Shown piece by piece: positions 35,490-44,962 of a stretch of DNA of 64,000 bases. The first letter of the stretch is position 1. Each line of letters opens with the position of its first letter. The notes below the pieces were generated by a model. It was not told the origin of the DNA and did not search any database. It worked only from the letters and a program-made list of their open reading frames with translations. This DNA comes from an uncultured Ruminococcus sp. (GTDB taxonomy: Bacteria > Bacillota > Clostridia > Lachnospirales > Lachnospiraceae), in NCBI GenBank assembly GCA_900541505.1, contig UQKK01000016.1, forward strand, positions 1 through 64,000. The letters run 5' to 3'. A program made the translations under genes and the position numbers.

Positions 35490-35876
35490 CTAACCCTCTT
35501 CCGTCACATTCAATACTTTCTTTACCAGCCGTCTGTCGTCTGCCCCTGCTTCCCGGTAATGCTGGATGACGAGGCTCTCCTCCTTTGTCAGGTAGATGGT
35601 ATCCGCGGATTCTATCTCCATGGCTGGAGTGTAAGGTCCCCGGCGCTCATTGATGACGCCCTCTTTGTGGCAGGACTGATTTACAAGGTCATCTAATGTG
35701 ACACCGTAGATTTGTGAAAGTCGAATCAGGGAATCTAAATCCGGTGTCCGTTTGCTTGTCTCATAATTGGAATAAGCCTGCCTGGAAATATTCAGCATAT
35801 CACTGATTTGCTGCTGGGTATAACGATGTGCTTTGCGAAGTCTCAATAAGTTGTGTACAAGCTGTATGTTTGACAC
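35490..35876 (-). CDS. Xre family transcriptional regulator
   Basis: A 128-aa protein with an N-terminal Cro/CI helix-turn-helix (LRKAHRYTQQQISDMLNISR, then AYSNYETSKRTPDLDSLIRLS) and a C-terminal part with no recognised domain, ending in a helix-rich region. Its targets are unknown. It is transcribed alone from an extended -10 promoter, convergent with the hom operon. Confidence 0.85.
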   Translation of the reverse strand: MSNIQLVHNLLRLRKAHRYTQQQISDMLNISRQAYSNYETSKRTPDLDSLIRLSQIYGVTLDDLVNQSCHKEGVINERRGPYTPAMEIESADTIYLTKEESLVIQHYREAGADDRRLVKKVLNVTEEG

Positions 35877-35917
35877 GCTGTTACCTCCATTTTTAGGGAA
35901 TCTTGCAATACGTCATC

Positions 35918-35926
35918 ATTATAGCA
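35918..35926 (-). promoter_or_regulatory. Extended -10 promoter of the Xre regulator
   Basis: Minus-strand TGCTATAAT (-10 at 35918-35923) with a weak -35; it gives a leader of about 35 nt. Confidence 0.5.
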
Positions 35927-35993
35927 AGTTTCCCTGTGAATGGATATTTATGCGACAAAATGAAAATAAATAGAAAATAGACACAATGTGTTG

Positions 35994-36440
35994 CTAAATA
36001 CTCAGTTGACTGTTGTGGTAGCGGGAGGTGTGTGTCACCTCTTCGCCAAACCATGCGGGCGGCTGGTAAGCTTTCGCGGCTGCCTCATCGGGGAATTCTA
36101 CTTCCGCTAAGTATAAGGGGGCGAGCTCCCCCTCAAAGACGTCCAGTTCAATGGTCAGTCCCTCCTTCTCCGGGATGAGGTAGCGGGTTTTCTGTATGAG
36201 CTTTCCCTCGATTTTCTCTCGCAGCTGTGCGTAAGCTTCTGCGTTGAGGGGAAGGTTGTATTCCTCCCGCACCATGAGTCCCTTTGATTTGTAAGTCAGG
36301 ATATACTCCTCCTCGTCCTTTCGGATACGCACCACGGGTTCCCGGCAGAGATACCCCTGTTCCATATGCCGCGATGGATAGTCGGAGAGGGAGAAAGGCA
36401 GAGCCTTGGGGTTGATTAAAAATTTGCGCTCGATTTCCAT
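35994..36440 (-). CDS. CYTH domain protein
   Basis: A 148-aa single-domain protein of the CYTH/triphosphate tunnel metalloenzyme superfamily. The signature ExExK is present as EIERK at the N-terminus. Alternating charged strands follow (VRIRKDEEEYILTYKSKG, REEYNLPL, KTRYLIPEKEGLTIELDVFEGELA), which would line the tunnel. Relatives hydrolyse tripolyphosphate or thiamine triphosphate or bind nucleotides. No partner domain or operon mate helps to choose among these. Confidence 0.8.
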   Translation of the reverse strand: MEIERKFLINPKALPFSLSDYPSRHMEQGYLCREPVVRIRKDEEEYILTYKSKGLMVREEYNLPLNAEAYAQLREKIEGKLIQKTRYLIPEKEGLTIELDVFEGELAPLYLAEVEFPDEAAAKAYQPPAWFGEEVTHTSRYHNSQLSI

Positions 36441-36758
36441 GATATTTAAATAGTCTCCTTCTTGCAGATTTTACATCCGGGCAGCAGCAAAAAATCCTGC
36501 GTATCTGCTGTCTGCTTCGGACAGCCGCCTGAAAGCAGCGCGAAATTTCGTATTCTAATGATAATACATTCTGTGGGTGTTTGACAAGGCACGGTTTACG
36601 GCAGCAGAAAGGCGGAGATATGCCCGCGCTGTCCGTATGCCTGAATGTGTAAAAAAAGCAAGCCGGAATGTGCAAAAAAGCAGCAGATTCTTGCATTTGC
36701 AGGGTGGATTTGTTACACTTAAAAGCGAAATGGCAGACAGGCAGAAGGAGGAAGAAAA
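36441..36758. other. 318-bp divergent intergenic stretch between the CYTH and PfpI genes
   Basis: No gene is seen. On the minus strand TTGTCA (36582-36587) with TATCAT (36558-36563) at 18 bp could serve the CYTH gene. On the plus strand the PfpI promoter is at 36691-36719. A short CGAAATTTCG palindrome lies at 36541-36550. Confidence 0.5.
36691..36719 (+). promoter_or_regulatory. Promoter of the DJ-1/PfpI gene
   Basis: TTGCAT (36691-36696), 17-bp spacer, TACACT (36714-36719) preceded by TGT (extended -10). Confidence 0.55.
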
Positions 36759-37307
36759 ATGAAGAAGGTCCATGTATTTTTGGCTGATGGATTTGAGGAA
36801 ATAGAAGGGCTGACTGTGGTCGATATCCTGCGCCGCGCGGGAGCGGATGTCACAACAGTCTCCATCATGGGAGAGCTTACCATCCACGGGGCACACGGGA
36901 TTGATGTGCTGGCGGATAGTCTGTTTGAGGAGGCGGATTTCACAGAGAGCTGTATGCTGGTACTGCCGGGTGGGATGCCGGGCACCCTCCATCTTAAGGA
37001 ACATGAGGGAGTAAGGAACCTGCTTCTTTCCTTCCGGGAGAAGGAGAAGGATATCGCGGCAATCTGCGCGGCCCCGTCCATCTTAGGAGAGTTGGGATTT
37101 TTAAAAGGAAAGAAGGCGTGCTCCTATCCGTCCTTTGAGGATAAATTAGAAGGTGCTGAGGTTGTAAGAGAGCCTGCGGTGACGGATGGCAATATCACCA
37201 CGGGAAGGGGCATGGGAGCGGCGATTCCCTTCGCTCTGGCATTGGTTTCTGTTCTTTTTGGAGCAAAAAAGGCAGAAGAAGTGAAAAAAGCCATTGTTTA
37301 TGAGTAA
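36759..37307 (+). CDS. DJ-1/PfpI family protein
   Basis: A 182-aa class I glutamine-amidotransferase-like protein of the DJ-1/YajL group. It has the FLADGFEEIEGLTVVDILRRAG start with the conserved Glu, and the nucleophile elbow AAICAAPSILGELG with the reactive Cys. Relatives act as deglycases or chaperones, with debated activity. ATG 36759 follows AGAAGGAGGAAG. It is transcribed on its own ahead of tig. Confidence 0.88.
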   Translation: MKKVHVFLADGFEEIEGLTVVDILRRAGADVTTVSIMGELTIHGAHGIDVLADSLFEEADFTESCMLVLPGGMPGTLHLKEHEGVRNLLLSFREKEKDIAAICAAPSILGELGFLKGKKACSYPSFEDKLEGAEVVREPAVTDGNITTGRGMGAAIPFALALVSVLFGAKKAEEVKKAIVYE

Positions 37308-37333
37308 AAACGCTGGAAATTTGCGGTTAGCTG

Positions 37334-37342
37334 TGCTATACT
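37334..37342 (+). promoter_or_regulatory. Extended -10 promoter of tig
   Basis: TGCTATACT (-10 at 37337-37342) with a weak -35 (TGGAAA); the leader is about 43 nt with AAGGAGG before the ATG. Confidence 0.55.
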
Positions 37343-37391
37343 GTTACAATGACTGCGAATATCTGGATAAAATCAAGGAGGAAAATAAAAA

Positions 37392-38678
37392 ATGAGTTTA
37401 CAGGTAGAGAAGTTAGAGCATAATATGGCGAAACTGACGATTGAAGTTTCTGCTGAAGATGTGGAGAAGGCGCTTCAGGCAGCGTATATAAAGGAACGCA
37501 AAAAAATCAGCATGCCGGGATTCCGCAAGGGTAAAGTTCCGCGTCAGATGATTGAGAAAATGTACGGACCGGAAGTGTTCTATGATGACGCTGCGAATCA
37601 TATGGTTTCAGAGGCATATGGAAAAGCATATGACGAGAGCGGTCTGGATATCGTATCCCAGCCGACTATCGACATTGTGCAGCTGGAGAAGGGCAAACCG
37701 TTCATCTTCACTGCAGAGGTGGCAGTGAAGCCGGAAGTGACTCTGGGAGAGTACAAAGGACTGAAGGTAGATAAAGTATCCACAAGAGTGACACAGAAAG
37801 AAGTGGATGAGGAGATTGAAAAAGAGCGCGAGAGAAACGCACGTACTGTAGAGGTGACCGACCGCGCTGTACAGGATAAAGACCAGGTATTGCTTGATTT
37901 TGAAGGCTTTGTTGACGGCGAGGCATTCGAAGGCGGAAAAGGTGAGAAGTATCCGCTGACAATCGGTTCCGGCGCGTTCATTCCGGGATTTGAGGAGCAG
38001 CTTGTCGGCGCTGAAATCGGCAAAGAGATGGAAGTCAATGTGACATTCCCGGAAGACTACCAGGCAAAAGAGCTGGCAGGCAAAGCGGCTGTGTTCAAAT
38101 GCACCGTACAGGAAATCAAAGTAAAAGAGCTGCCTGAATTAGATGACGAGTTCGCATCTGACGTATCCGAGTGCGAGACACTGGATGCATACAAAGCAGA
38201 AGTGAAGAAGAAAATCAAAGAGCGCAAAGAGCGTGAAGGAAAAGAAAAGAAAGAGAACCAGGCGGTAGAGGGTGCCATCGCCAATGCGCAGATGGATATT
38301 CCGGAGCCCATGATTGAGCTGCAGACCAAGCAGATGGCAGACGATTTCGCTCGCCGCATCATGCAGCAGGGACTGACTGTAGAGCAGTACTTCCAGTTCA
38401 CAGGCATGACAGAGGAGAAGATGATGGAAGAACTGCGTCCGCAGGCTGAGAAGCAGATTAAGACAAGACTTGTCTTAGAGGCGGTTGTTGCGGCGGAGAA
38501 CATCGAGGTTTCCGAGGAGCGTCTGGAAGAAGAACTGAAGAAGATGGCAGATGCTTACCAGATGGAAGTCGACAAGCTCAAAGAATTTATGGGTGAGAAC
38601 GAGAAGAAACAGATGAAGGAAGACATCGCGGTTCAGGAGGCAGTGACACTGCTTGCGGAAGCGGCTGTAGAAGGATAA
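37392..38678 (+). CDS. tig: Trigger factor
   Basis: Ribosome-bound chaperone that meets nascent chains. The 428-aa protein has the ribosome-docking domain with the signature GFRKGKVPRQMIEK, the FKBP-type prolyl isomerase domain (DKDQVLLDFEGFVDGEAFEGG, then IPGFEEQLVGAEIG), and a Lys/Glu-rich helical C-terminal chaperone domain. It heads the tig-clpP-clpX-lon-engB block conserved in Firmicutes. A GC-rich hairpin without a strong T-tract separates it from clpP, which could trim downstream expression. Confidence 0.96.
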   Translation: MSLQVEKLEHNMAKLTIEVSAEDVEKALQAAYIKERKKISMPGFRKGKVPRQMIEKMYGPEVFYDDAANHMVSEAYGKAYDESGLDIVSQPTIDIVQLEKGKPFIFTAEVAVKPEVTLGEYKGLKVDKVSTRVTQKEVDEEIEKERERNARTVEVTDRAVQDKDQVLLDFEGFVDGEAFEGGKGEKYPLTIGSGAFIPGFEEQLVGAEIGKEMEVNVTFPEDYQAKELAGKAAVFKCTVQEIKVKELPELDDEFASDVSECETLDAYKAEVKKKIKERKEREGKEKKENQAVEGAIANAQMDIPEPMIELQTKQMADDFARRIMQQGLTVEQYFQFTGMTEEKMMEELRPQAEKQIKTRLVLEAVVAAENIEVSEERLEEELKKMADAYQMEVDKLKEFMGENEKKQMKEDIAVQEAVTLLAEAAVEG

Positions 38679-38697
38679 GACAACCTGTAAGAGACAA

Positions 38698-38730
38698 GGG
38701 GTGCCTGGATTGCGGGCATCCCGCTTTAAG
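38698..38730 (+). terminator. Weak hairpin between tig and clpP
   Basis: Stem GGGGTGCC / GGGCATCCC (8 bp with one wobble) followed by only GCTTTAAG. Probably an attenuator or RNA-stability hairpin rather than a full terminator. Confidence 0.4.
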
Positions 38731-38757
38731 TTCAGAAAGAAGTCAGGAGGAAGATAG

Positions 38758-39339
38758 ATGAGTTTAGTACCTTATGTCATTGAACAGACAAGTCGGGGAG
38801 AACGCTCCTACGACATTTATTCCAGATTGTTAAAAGAGAGGATTATCTTCCTCGGAGAAGAGGTCAATGATGTGTCCGCCAGCGTGGTGGTAGCGCAGCT
38901 CCTTTTCCTTGAGGCGGATGACCCGGACAAGGACATCCAGCTTTACATCAACAGTCCGGGAGGCTCTGTGACAGCAGGGCTTGCAATCTATGACACAATG
39001 CAGTATATCAAGTGTGATGTGTCCACCGTTTGTATCGGCATGGCGGCCAGCATGGGTGCATTTCTGCTCTCCGGCGGCAAAAAGGGAAAACGCTTTGCCC
39101 TGCCGAACGCGGAGATTATGATTCACCAGCCGTCAGGCGGAGCTCAGGGACAGGCGACAGAGATTCAGATTGCCGCGGAGCACATTCTGCGCACACGCCA
39201 GAAGTTAAATGAGATTTTGGCGGCAAATACCGGGCAGCCTCTGGAGGTCATCAAGGTTGACACAGAGCGCGATAATTTCATGTCCGCAGCGGAAGCGAAA
39301 GAATATGGATTAATAGATGAGGTAATCGCCAGCCACTAG
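38758..39339 (+). CDS. clpP: ATP-dependent Clp protease proteolytic subunit
   Basis: Serine peptidase that forms the double-heptamer barrel used by ClpX and other ATPases. The 193-aa protein has the nucleophile Ser in GMAASMGAFLLSGG (about residue 98), the catalytic His in IMIHQPSGG (about 123), and the late Asp in DTERDNFMS. It starts with MSLVPYVIEQTSRGERSYDI, the usual processed N-terminus. ATG 38758 follows AGGAGGAAG. It is 24 nt ahead of clpX. Confidence 0.97.
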   Translation: MSLVPYVIEQTSRGERSYDIYSRLLKERIIFLGEEVNDVSASVVVAQLLFLEADDPDKDIQLYINSPGGSVTAGLAIYDTMQYIKCDVSTVCIGMAASMGAFLLSGGKKGKRFALPNAEIMIHQPSGGAQGQATEIQIAAEHILRTRQKLNEILAANTGQPLEVIKVDTERDNFMSAAEAKEYGLIDEVIASH

Positions 39340-39363
39340 TGCGGCGGTATGAGGTGAGAGTAT

Positions 39364-40635
39364 ATGGCAGGAAAACCAAATGATGATATCGTGAGATGTT
39401 CGTTCTGCAACAAGACACAGTCCCAGGTGCGCAAGCTGATTGCGGGACCCAATGGGGCATATATCTGTGATGAGTGTATCGACATCTGCGCGGAAATCAT
39501 GGAAGAAGAGTTCGACTACGGAGAGAGCCGGGCGTTTGACGACATCAATCTGATGACGCCGGAAGAGCTCAAGGCATTCTTAGATGACTATGTCATCGGT
39601 CAGGATGAAGCAAAAAAGGTGCTCTCGGTAGCTGTCTACAATCATTACAAGAGAATCATGGCGGAACAGGATTTGGGAGTGGAACTCCAGAAGAGCAATA
39701 TTCTGATGCTGGGACCTACCGGCTGCGGCAAGACCCTGCTCGCCCAGACCCTGGCGAAGATTTTGAACGTGCCTTTTGCCATCGCGGATGCCACAGCGCT
39801 GACGGAAGCCGGTTATGTGGGTGAAGATGTGGAGAACATCCTGCTCAAGGTCATCCAGGCGGCGGACGGCGACATCGAGAGAGCAGAGCATGGAATCATT
39901 TATATCGATGAGATTGACAAGATTACCCGTAAATCGGAGAATCCGTCCATCACCCGTGATGTGTCCGGTGAGGGTGTACAGCAGGCCCTTTTGAAAATCA
40001 TCGAAGGGACGGTTGCCAACGTGCCTCCCCAGGGCGGAAGAAAACACCCGCATCAGGAGCTCATCCAGATAGACACGACCAACATTCTGTTTATCTGCGG
40101 CGGTGCTTTTGAAGGGATTGATAAAATCATCGAGACAAGACTGGACAGGAAGTCCATTGGTTTCAACGCGGAGATTGCATCCAAGCATGAATATAATGTA
40201 GATGTGCTCCTCCATCAGGTACTTCCCCAGGATTTAGTGAAATTCGGGCTTATACCGGAGCTGGTGGGGAGACTTCCGGTGACCGTGTCTCTGGATATGC
40301 TGGATAAGGACGCGCTCATACGGATTCTGACAGAGCCCAAGAGCGCGATTGTGAAACAGTACCAGAAGCTTTTGGAACTGGACGGGGTGAAATTGGAATT
40401 TGACAGGGAAGCGCTTGCCGCCATAGCGGAGACCACCCTTGCCAGAAAGACCGGAGCCAGGGGCTTGCGCGCCATCATGGAGGATATTATGATGGATACG
40501 ATGTTCAAAGTGCCTTCAGATGACACCATCAAGGGCTGCCGGATTACAAAGGAAGTCGTGAATGGAACAGGCGCGCCGCTGTATGAGTGTGACGGAGAAG
40601 AGCGCCGGTCATTTCTGACATCTGAGAGCGCGTAA
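39364..40635 (+). CDS. clpX: Clp protease ATP-binding subunit ClpX
   Basis: AAA+ unfoldase that feeds substrates to ClpP. In 423 aa: the N-terminal zinc finger with four cysteines (C12, C15, C35, C38), Walker A GPTGCGKT, Walker B IIYIDEIDK, the pore loop GYVGEDVENIL, the IGF-type ClpP-docking loop (KSIGFNAE) and sensor 2 GARGLRAIMED. It directly follows clpP in the usual order. Confidence 0.97.
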   Translation: MAGKPNDDIVRCSFCNKTQSQVRKLIAGPNGAYICDECIDICAEIMEEEFDYGESRAFDDINLMTPEELKAFLDDYVIGQDEAKKVLSVAVYNHYKRIMAEQDLGVELQKSNILMLGPTGCGKTLLAQTLAKILNVPFAIADATALTEAGYVGEDVENILLKVIQAADGDIERAEHGIIYIDEIDKITRKSENPSITRDVSGEGVQQALLKIIEGTVANVPPQGGRKHPHQELIQIDTTNILFICGGAFEGIDKIIETRLDRKSIGFNAEIASKHEYNVDVLLHQVLPQDLVKFGLIPELVGRLPVTVSLDMLDKDALIRILTEPKSAIVKQYQKLLELDGVKLEFDREALAAIAETTLARKTGARGLRAIMEDIMMDTMFKVPSDDTIKGCRITKEVVNGTGAPLYECDGEERRSFLTSESA

Positions 40636-40642
40636 TATACAG

Positions 40643-40682
40643 GCGGGTGCAATGGAGAGAACCTTGTGCCCGCTTTTCCTTT
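40643..40682 (+). terminator. Terminator between clpX and lon
   Basis: Stem GCGGGTGCAA (40643-40652) / TTGTGCCCGC (40664-40673), with two wobble pairs, followed by TTTTCCTTT. lon may need some read-through or its own promoter. Confidence 0.6.
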
Positions 40683-40708
40683 AGAATAAATTGCCAGGAG
40701 GGAACGAT

Positions 40709-43024
40709 ATGGAGAAAGAGACAAAAAGCCTCCCCATGGTGGCGCTTCGGGGAATGGTCATCATGCCCGGCATGGTCGTCCATTTTGACGTGAGCAGGGA
40801 GAAATCCGTAGCTGCCATCCAGGAGGCGATGATAGAGGAACAGAAGATATTTCTGACAGCACAGAAGGATATCGAGACAGAAGACCCGAAACTAGAAGAC
40901 GTCTACGAGGTGGGGACGGTGGGCGTCATCAAGCAGATTATCAAGCTGCCGAAACACATCGTGCGGGTGCTCGTATCCGGCGAGGAGAGAGGCGTGCTAA
41001 AGGAGCTGGACTGTGAAGGACCGTACCTGCGGGCGCAGGTGGAAGTCACGGACGAATCGGACCTCACCTTCCCGGATGATATCAACAGCGAGGCGCTGCT
41101 GCGCGGACTGAAGGATATGTTTATCGACTATGCGGCGAAGAACGGCAAGATGTCCAAGGAATCTGTGGCGCAGATACTGGAAATCAAGGATTTAAAGAAG
41201 CTGGTGGACGAGATTTCCGCAAACATCCCGCTCTATTACACGGACCAGCAGGAAATCTTAAATGAGACAGAATTTTGGAAGCGCTATGAACTTTTGTCCT
41301 TCAAGCTGGTCAACGAAGTCCAGATTATGGATATCAAGGAAGAGATACAGCTGAAGGTAAAAGAGCGGGTGGATAAGCATCAGAGAGAATATATCCTGCG
41401 TGAACAGTTAAAACTGATAAGGGAAGAATTAGGGGATGACACTACGCTGTCGGATGCGGAGGAGTTTGAGCAGGCGACAGAGAAGTTAAAAGCTCCGGCA
41501 GAGATAAAGGAAAAGCTGAAAAAGGAAATCAGCCGCTTTAAGAGCTCCTTAAATTCCCCGGCGGAGAGCGGCGTTATCAGAACCTACATTGAGACACTGC
41601 TGGAGATGCCCTGGAATAAGGCAGTCAAAGACTCCAACGATATTGATTACGCCAAGCAGGTATTGGAGGAAGACCACTACGGGCTGGAGCAGGTAAAAGA
41701 GAGAATCCTGGAGTTTCTGGCGGTGAGGACTCTGACGAAGAAAGGGGAGAGCCCCATTCTCTGCCTGGTGGGACCGCCGGGTACCGGTAAGACGTCCATT
41801 GCCAGGTCTCTGGCAAAAGCGCTCAAGAAACCATACGTGCGCATCTCCTTAGGCGGTGTGCGGGATGAGGCGGAGATTCGCGGACACAGGAAGACCTATG
41901 TGGGAGCCATGCCGGGACGCATCGCCAACGGCATCAAGACAGCGGGGGTCAAGAATCCGCTGATGCTCTTAGATGAGATAGACAAGGTGAGCACAGATTA
42001 CAAGGGAGATACCTTCTCCGCGCTGCTGGAGGTTTTGGACAGCGAGCAGAACAGCAAGTTCCGCGACCATTATCTGGAAGTGCCGCTGGATTTATCCGAG
42101 GTACTGTTCATCACCACGGCGAACACCCTGCAGACGATACCCAGACCGCTTTTAGACCGTATGGAGGTTATCGAAATCAGCAGCTATACGGAGAATGAAA
42201 AGCTTCATATTGCCATGGAACACCTGATTCCAAAGCAGCTTGCGAAGAACGGGCTTACAAAGGAACAGCTTTCTTTCAGCAAACACGCAATCTGGAAGAT
42301 GGCGAGAAACTACACGAAAGAAGCGGGAGTGCGGCAGTTAGAGCGTGAGATTGGAAATATCTGCCGCAAGGCAGCCAAGGAAATCCTCACGACAGAGAAG
42401 AAAAAGATTTCCGTCACGGAGAAAAATATCCATAAATATCTCGGAAAAGAGAAATTCACTTACCAGATGGCGAACGCCGCGCCCGAAGTGGGAATCGTGC
42501 GCGGACTTGCGTGGACCAGCGTGGGCGGCGATACCCTTCAGATTGAGGTGAACATCATGCCGGGAAGCGGGGAAATCATGCTGACCGGACAGTTGGGAGA
42601 TGTGATGAAGGAATCTGCCCGGACAGGAATCAGCTATATCCGTTCTGTCAGCAAAAACCATGAGATTGCGGAGGATTTCTTTGAGAAGCATGATATCCAC
42701 GTACATATTCCGGAGGGGGCAGTGCCAAAGGACGGTCCTTCTGCCGGAATCACCATGGCAACGGCGATGATATCCGCCATCACAGGCAAAAAAGTGCGCT
42801 CCGACCTGGCAATGACCGGGGAGGTGACACTCAGGGGAAGAGTCCTCCCCATCGGCGGGCTAAAAGAAAAGCTCCTGGCAGCGAAGAACGCGGGAATCAA
42901 GACGGTTCTCATCCCAAAGAAAAACAAGGTGGATGTGGAGGAGTTGTCCCAGGAGATTACGCGGGGCTTAGAAATCATCCCCGTGGAACATATGGACGAA
43001 GTGCTGAAAGAGGCACTGGCGTAA
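40709..43024 (+). CDS. lon: ATP-dependent protease La (Lon)
   Basis: Cytoplasmic AAA+ serine protease, 771 aa. The N-terminal substrate domain begins LPMVALRGMVIMPGM; coiled-coil region follows. The ATPase has GPPGTGKTS and MLLDEIDKVS, and the protease domain has the Ser-Lys dyad in PKDGPSAGITMATA and GGLKEKLLAAKNAGI. ATG 40709 follows CCAGGAGGGA; a TTG at 40691 is rejected. It lies 37 nt ahead of engB, as in many Firmicutes. Confidence 0.97.
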   Translation: MEKETKSLPMVALRGMVIMPGMVVHFDVSREKSVAAIQEAMIEEQKIFLTAQKDIETEDPKLEDVYEVGTVGVIKQIIKLPKHIVRVLVSGEERGVLKELDCEGPYLRAQVEVTDESDLTFPDDINSEALLRGLKDMFIDYAAKNGKMSKESVAQILEIKDLKKLVDEISANIPLYYTDQQEILNETEFWKRYELLSFKLVNEVQIMDIKEEIQLKVKERVDKHQREYILREQLKLIREELGDDTTLSDAEEFEQATEKLKAPAEIKEKLKKEISRFKSSLNSPAESGVIRTYIETLLEMPWNKAVKDSNDIDYAKQVLEEDHYGLEQVKERILEFLAVRTLTKKGESPILCLVGPPGTGKTSIARSLAKALKKPYVRISLGGVRDEAEIRGHRKTYVGAMPGRIANGIKTAGVKNPLMLLDEIDKVSTDYKGDTFSALLEVLDSEQNSKFRDHYLEVPLDLSEVLFITTANTLQTIPRPLLDRMEVIEISSYTENEKLHIAMEHLIPKQLAKNGLTKEQLSFSKHAIWKMARNYTKEAGVRQLEREIGNICRKAAKEILTTEKKKISVTEKNIHKYLGKEKFTYQMANAAPEVGIVRGLAWTSVGGDTLQIEVNIMPGSGEIMLTGQLGDVMKESARTGISYIRSVSKNHEIAEDFFEKHDIHVHIPEGAVPKDGPSAGITMATAMISAITGKKVRSDLAMTGEVTLRGRVLPIGGLKEKLLAAKNAGIKTVLIPKKNKVDVEELSQEITRGLEIIPVEHMDEVLKEALA

Positions 43025-43061
43025 GCAGCACAAACAACGGCATAGAGAACAGGGAGAAGAT

Positions 43062-43655
43062 ATGGTAATAAAAAATGTAAATCTGGAGACGGTGTGTGGG
43101 ATAACGAGCAAGCTGCCGGAAAACAATATGCCGGAGATTGCCTTTGCCGGAAAGTCGAATGTGGGGAAGTCCTCCCTCATCAACGCGCTTATGAACCGGA
43201 AGTCCTATGCCAGGATTTCCGCCACACCGGGAAAGACCCAGACTATCAATTTCTACAATATCAACGAGGAACTGTATCTGGTGGACCTTCCGGGATACGG
43301 ATACGCGAAGGTGTCGGAGAAGGAAAAGCAGCAGTGGGGACGGCTGATTGAGCGTTATCTCCACCAGTCGGCGCAGCTTAGAGCAGTGTTCCTTTTAATC
43401 GATATCCGGCATGACCCGTCCGCCAATGACCGCATGATGTATCACTGGATTTTAGACCAGGGCTTTGCCCCCATCATCATTGCCACAAAACTGGACAAAT
43501 TAAAGCGCAGCCAGGTGGCAAAGCACATCAAGATGTTAAAAGAGGGGCTGGAATTAAGACCCGGCACTACAGTGATTCCTTTCTCGTCCGTGACGAAGCA
43601 GGGGAGAGAGGAAATCTGGGAACTGGTAGAGACGCAGTATTTGGCAGAAACATAA
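43062..43655 (+). CDS. engB: Ribosome biogenesis GTPase EngB/YsxC
   Basis: Small GTPase needed for 50S subunit assembly. The 197-aa protein has G1 GKSNVGKSS, G2 region ARISATPGKTQTINF, G3 DLPGYGYAKV, and G4 TKLDKLKRSQ. ATG 43062 is in the lon-engB junction typical of the group. The next gene starts 11 nt after its stop, so both are probably on one transcript. Confidence 0.95.
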   Translation: MVIKNVNLETVCGITSKLPENNMPEIAFAGKSNVGKSSLINALMNRKSYARISATPGKTQTINFYNINEELYLVDLPGYGYAKVSEKEKQQWGRLIERYLHQSAQLRAVFLLIDIRHDPSANDRMMYHWILDQGFAPIIIATKLDKLKRSQVAKHIKMLKEGLELRPGTTVIPFSSVTKQGREEIWELVETQYLAET

Positions 43656-43666
43656 GGGGGAAACAG

Positions 43667-44902
43667 ATGGAGAATAAACGCCCATATTGGCAGGTGGCAG
43701 TTAGTCTCATATTCAGTCTTCTGGCGACGGCGGCATTTGTGGTCATCGGACTCAAAGCGCTCGGCTTTCTCATGCCCTTTGTGGTGGGATGGGTCATCTC
43801 GGCAATCGCCTCCCCTTTGGTGAACTGGCTGGAGCGGCGTCTTAAGATTGTAAAAAAACTGGGTTCCGCCCTCATCGTTATTTTGGTGCTTGCCCTCATT
43901 GTGCTCCTTCTGTATTTTGCCATCAGCCGTCTGGCAGGCGAGATTGGAGATTTGACGAAAAACTTTCCGGAAATGTATGCTCAGTTGGAGAGCGGGTTAA
44001 GACAGATAGGCGATACCCTGTCCGGTGTCTTCGCAAAGCTCCCTAAAGGCGTGCAGAACGGGTGGAATACGATTGTGGAAAATCTGGACAGCTATATGGG
44101 AGAGGTGGTCTCGAGAGTCAGTGAACCGACCGTGACGGCCGCGGGAAATTTTGCCAAGAGACTGCCGTCCTATCTCATTGCTTTTATTGTGGCAGTGATG
44201 TCCGCGTACTTTTTTACGGTGGAGAGAGAAGAGGTCATCCGCTGGATGAAAAAGGTCTCTCCGGAGTCGGTGACAAAGAGAATGTCCCTTGTGATGGATA
44301 ATCTGCGTTACGCGGTAGGGGGATATTTTAAGGCACAGTTTAAAATCATGGCGGTGGTGTTTGCAATTCTCCTCGTGGGCTTGGCAATCCTCGGCGTCCA
44401 CTATTTTGTGCTGGTGGCATTTTTGATAGCTTTTCTGGATTTCCTGCCTTTTTTCGGCACCGGGACCGCTATGATTCCCTGGGCTGTATATAAATTCTTC
44501 ATGGGAGATTATAAGGTGACAGTGGCGCTGGTGATTCTCTATGTAGTGACCCAGCTTGTGCGCCAGCTCCTCCAGCCGAAGATGGTGGGGGACAGCATCG
44601 GGCTTAATCCCCTGGCAACACTGCTTCTGCTCTATATCGGATACCGCCTGGACGGAGTCATCGGGATGATTCTGGCAGTGCCTGTGGGGATGATTCTGAT
44701 TAATATGTGCCAGGCAGGCGCCTTTGACTATATTATCGATGATGTGAAGATACTGGTGGAGGGAATTTTAGGACTGCGGGAGGAAAAGGATGCCAATATT
44801 ACAGTGCAAAACAGCCAAAATACGGCGCAGGACGGAGATGATACCATGCCGGTCGAAGAAGATAGAGCGCGGGATGAAGAAAAAGCGCGGGTGAAGCGTT
44901 GA
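43667..44902 (+). CDS. AI-2E family membrane protein (YtvI-like)
   Basis: A 411-aa protein with about seven to eight hydrophobic helices and the AI-2E/PerM family pattern, including the late IAFLDFLPFFGTGTAMIPWA and QPKMVGDSIGLNPLATLLLL motifs. It is closest in layout to the sporulation membrane protein YtvI. Other members are proton/sodium-driven exporters. The charged C-terminal tail after TM8 is variable. It follows engB by 11 nt, and the rubredoxin promoter overlaps its 3' end. Confidence 0.82.
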   Translation: MENKRPYWQVAVSLIFSLLATAAFVVIGLKALGFLMPFVVGWVISAIASPLVNWLERRLKIVKKLGSALIVILVLALIVLLLYFAISRLAGEIGDLTKNFPEMYAQLESGLRQIGDTLSGVFAKLPKGVQNGWNTIVENLDSYMGEVVSRVSEPTVTAAGNFAKRLPSYLIAFIVAVMSAYFFTVEREEVIRWMKKVSPESVTKRMSLVMDNLRYAVGGYFKAQFKIMAVVFAILLVGLAILGVHYFVLVAFLIAFLDFLPFFGTGTAMIPWAVYKFFMGDYKVTVALVILYVVTQLVRQLLQPKMVGDSIGLNPLATLLLLYIGYRLDGVIGMILAVPVGMILINMCQAGAFDYIIDDVKILVEGILGLREEKDANITVQNSQNTAQDGDDTMPVEEDRARDEEKARVKR

Positions 44903-44927
44903 AAAATGAGAAGGCTTGTGTTATGAT
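44899..44927 (+). promoter_or_regulatory. Promoter of rubredoxin
   Basis: TTGAAA (44899-44904), 17-bp spacer, TATGAT (44922-44927) with TGT before it. It overlaps the upstream gene's stop. Confidence 0.65.
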
Positions 44928-44962
44928 GAGGTTCAGAAAAACGATAAAGGAGGACATTTGAT

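Noticed and set aside
35289..35696. A 135-codon plus-strand open frame after the hom operon
   Set aside because: It crosses a strong terminator and then runs antisense through the Xre regulator.
36577..36762. A 61-codon plus-strand frame before the PfpI gene
   Set aside because: It overlaps the promoter and ribosome site of the PfpI gene and looks like random basic sequence.
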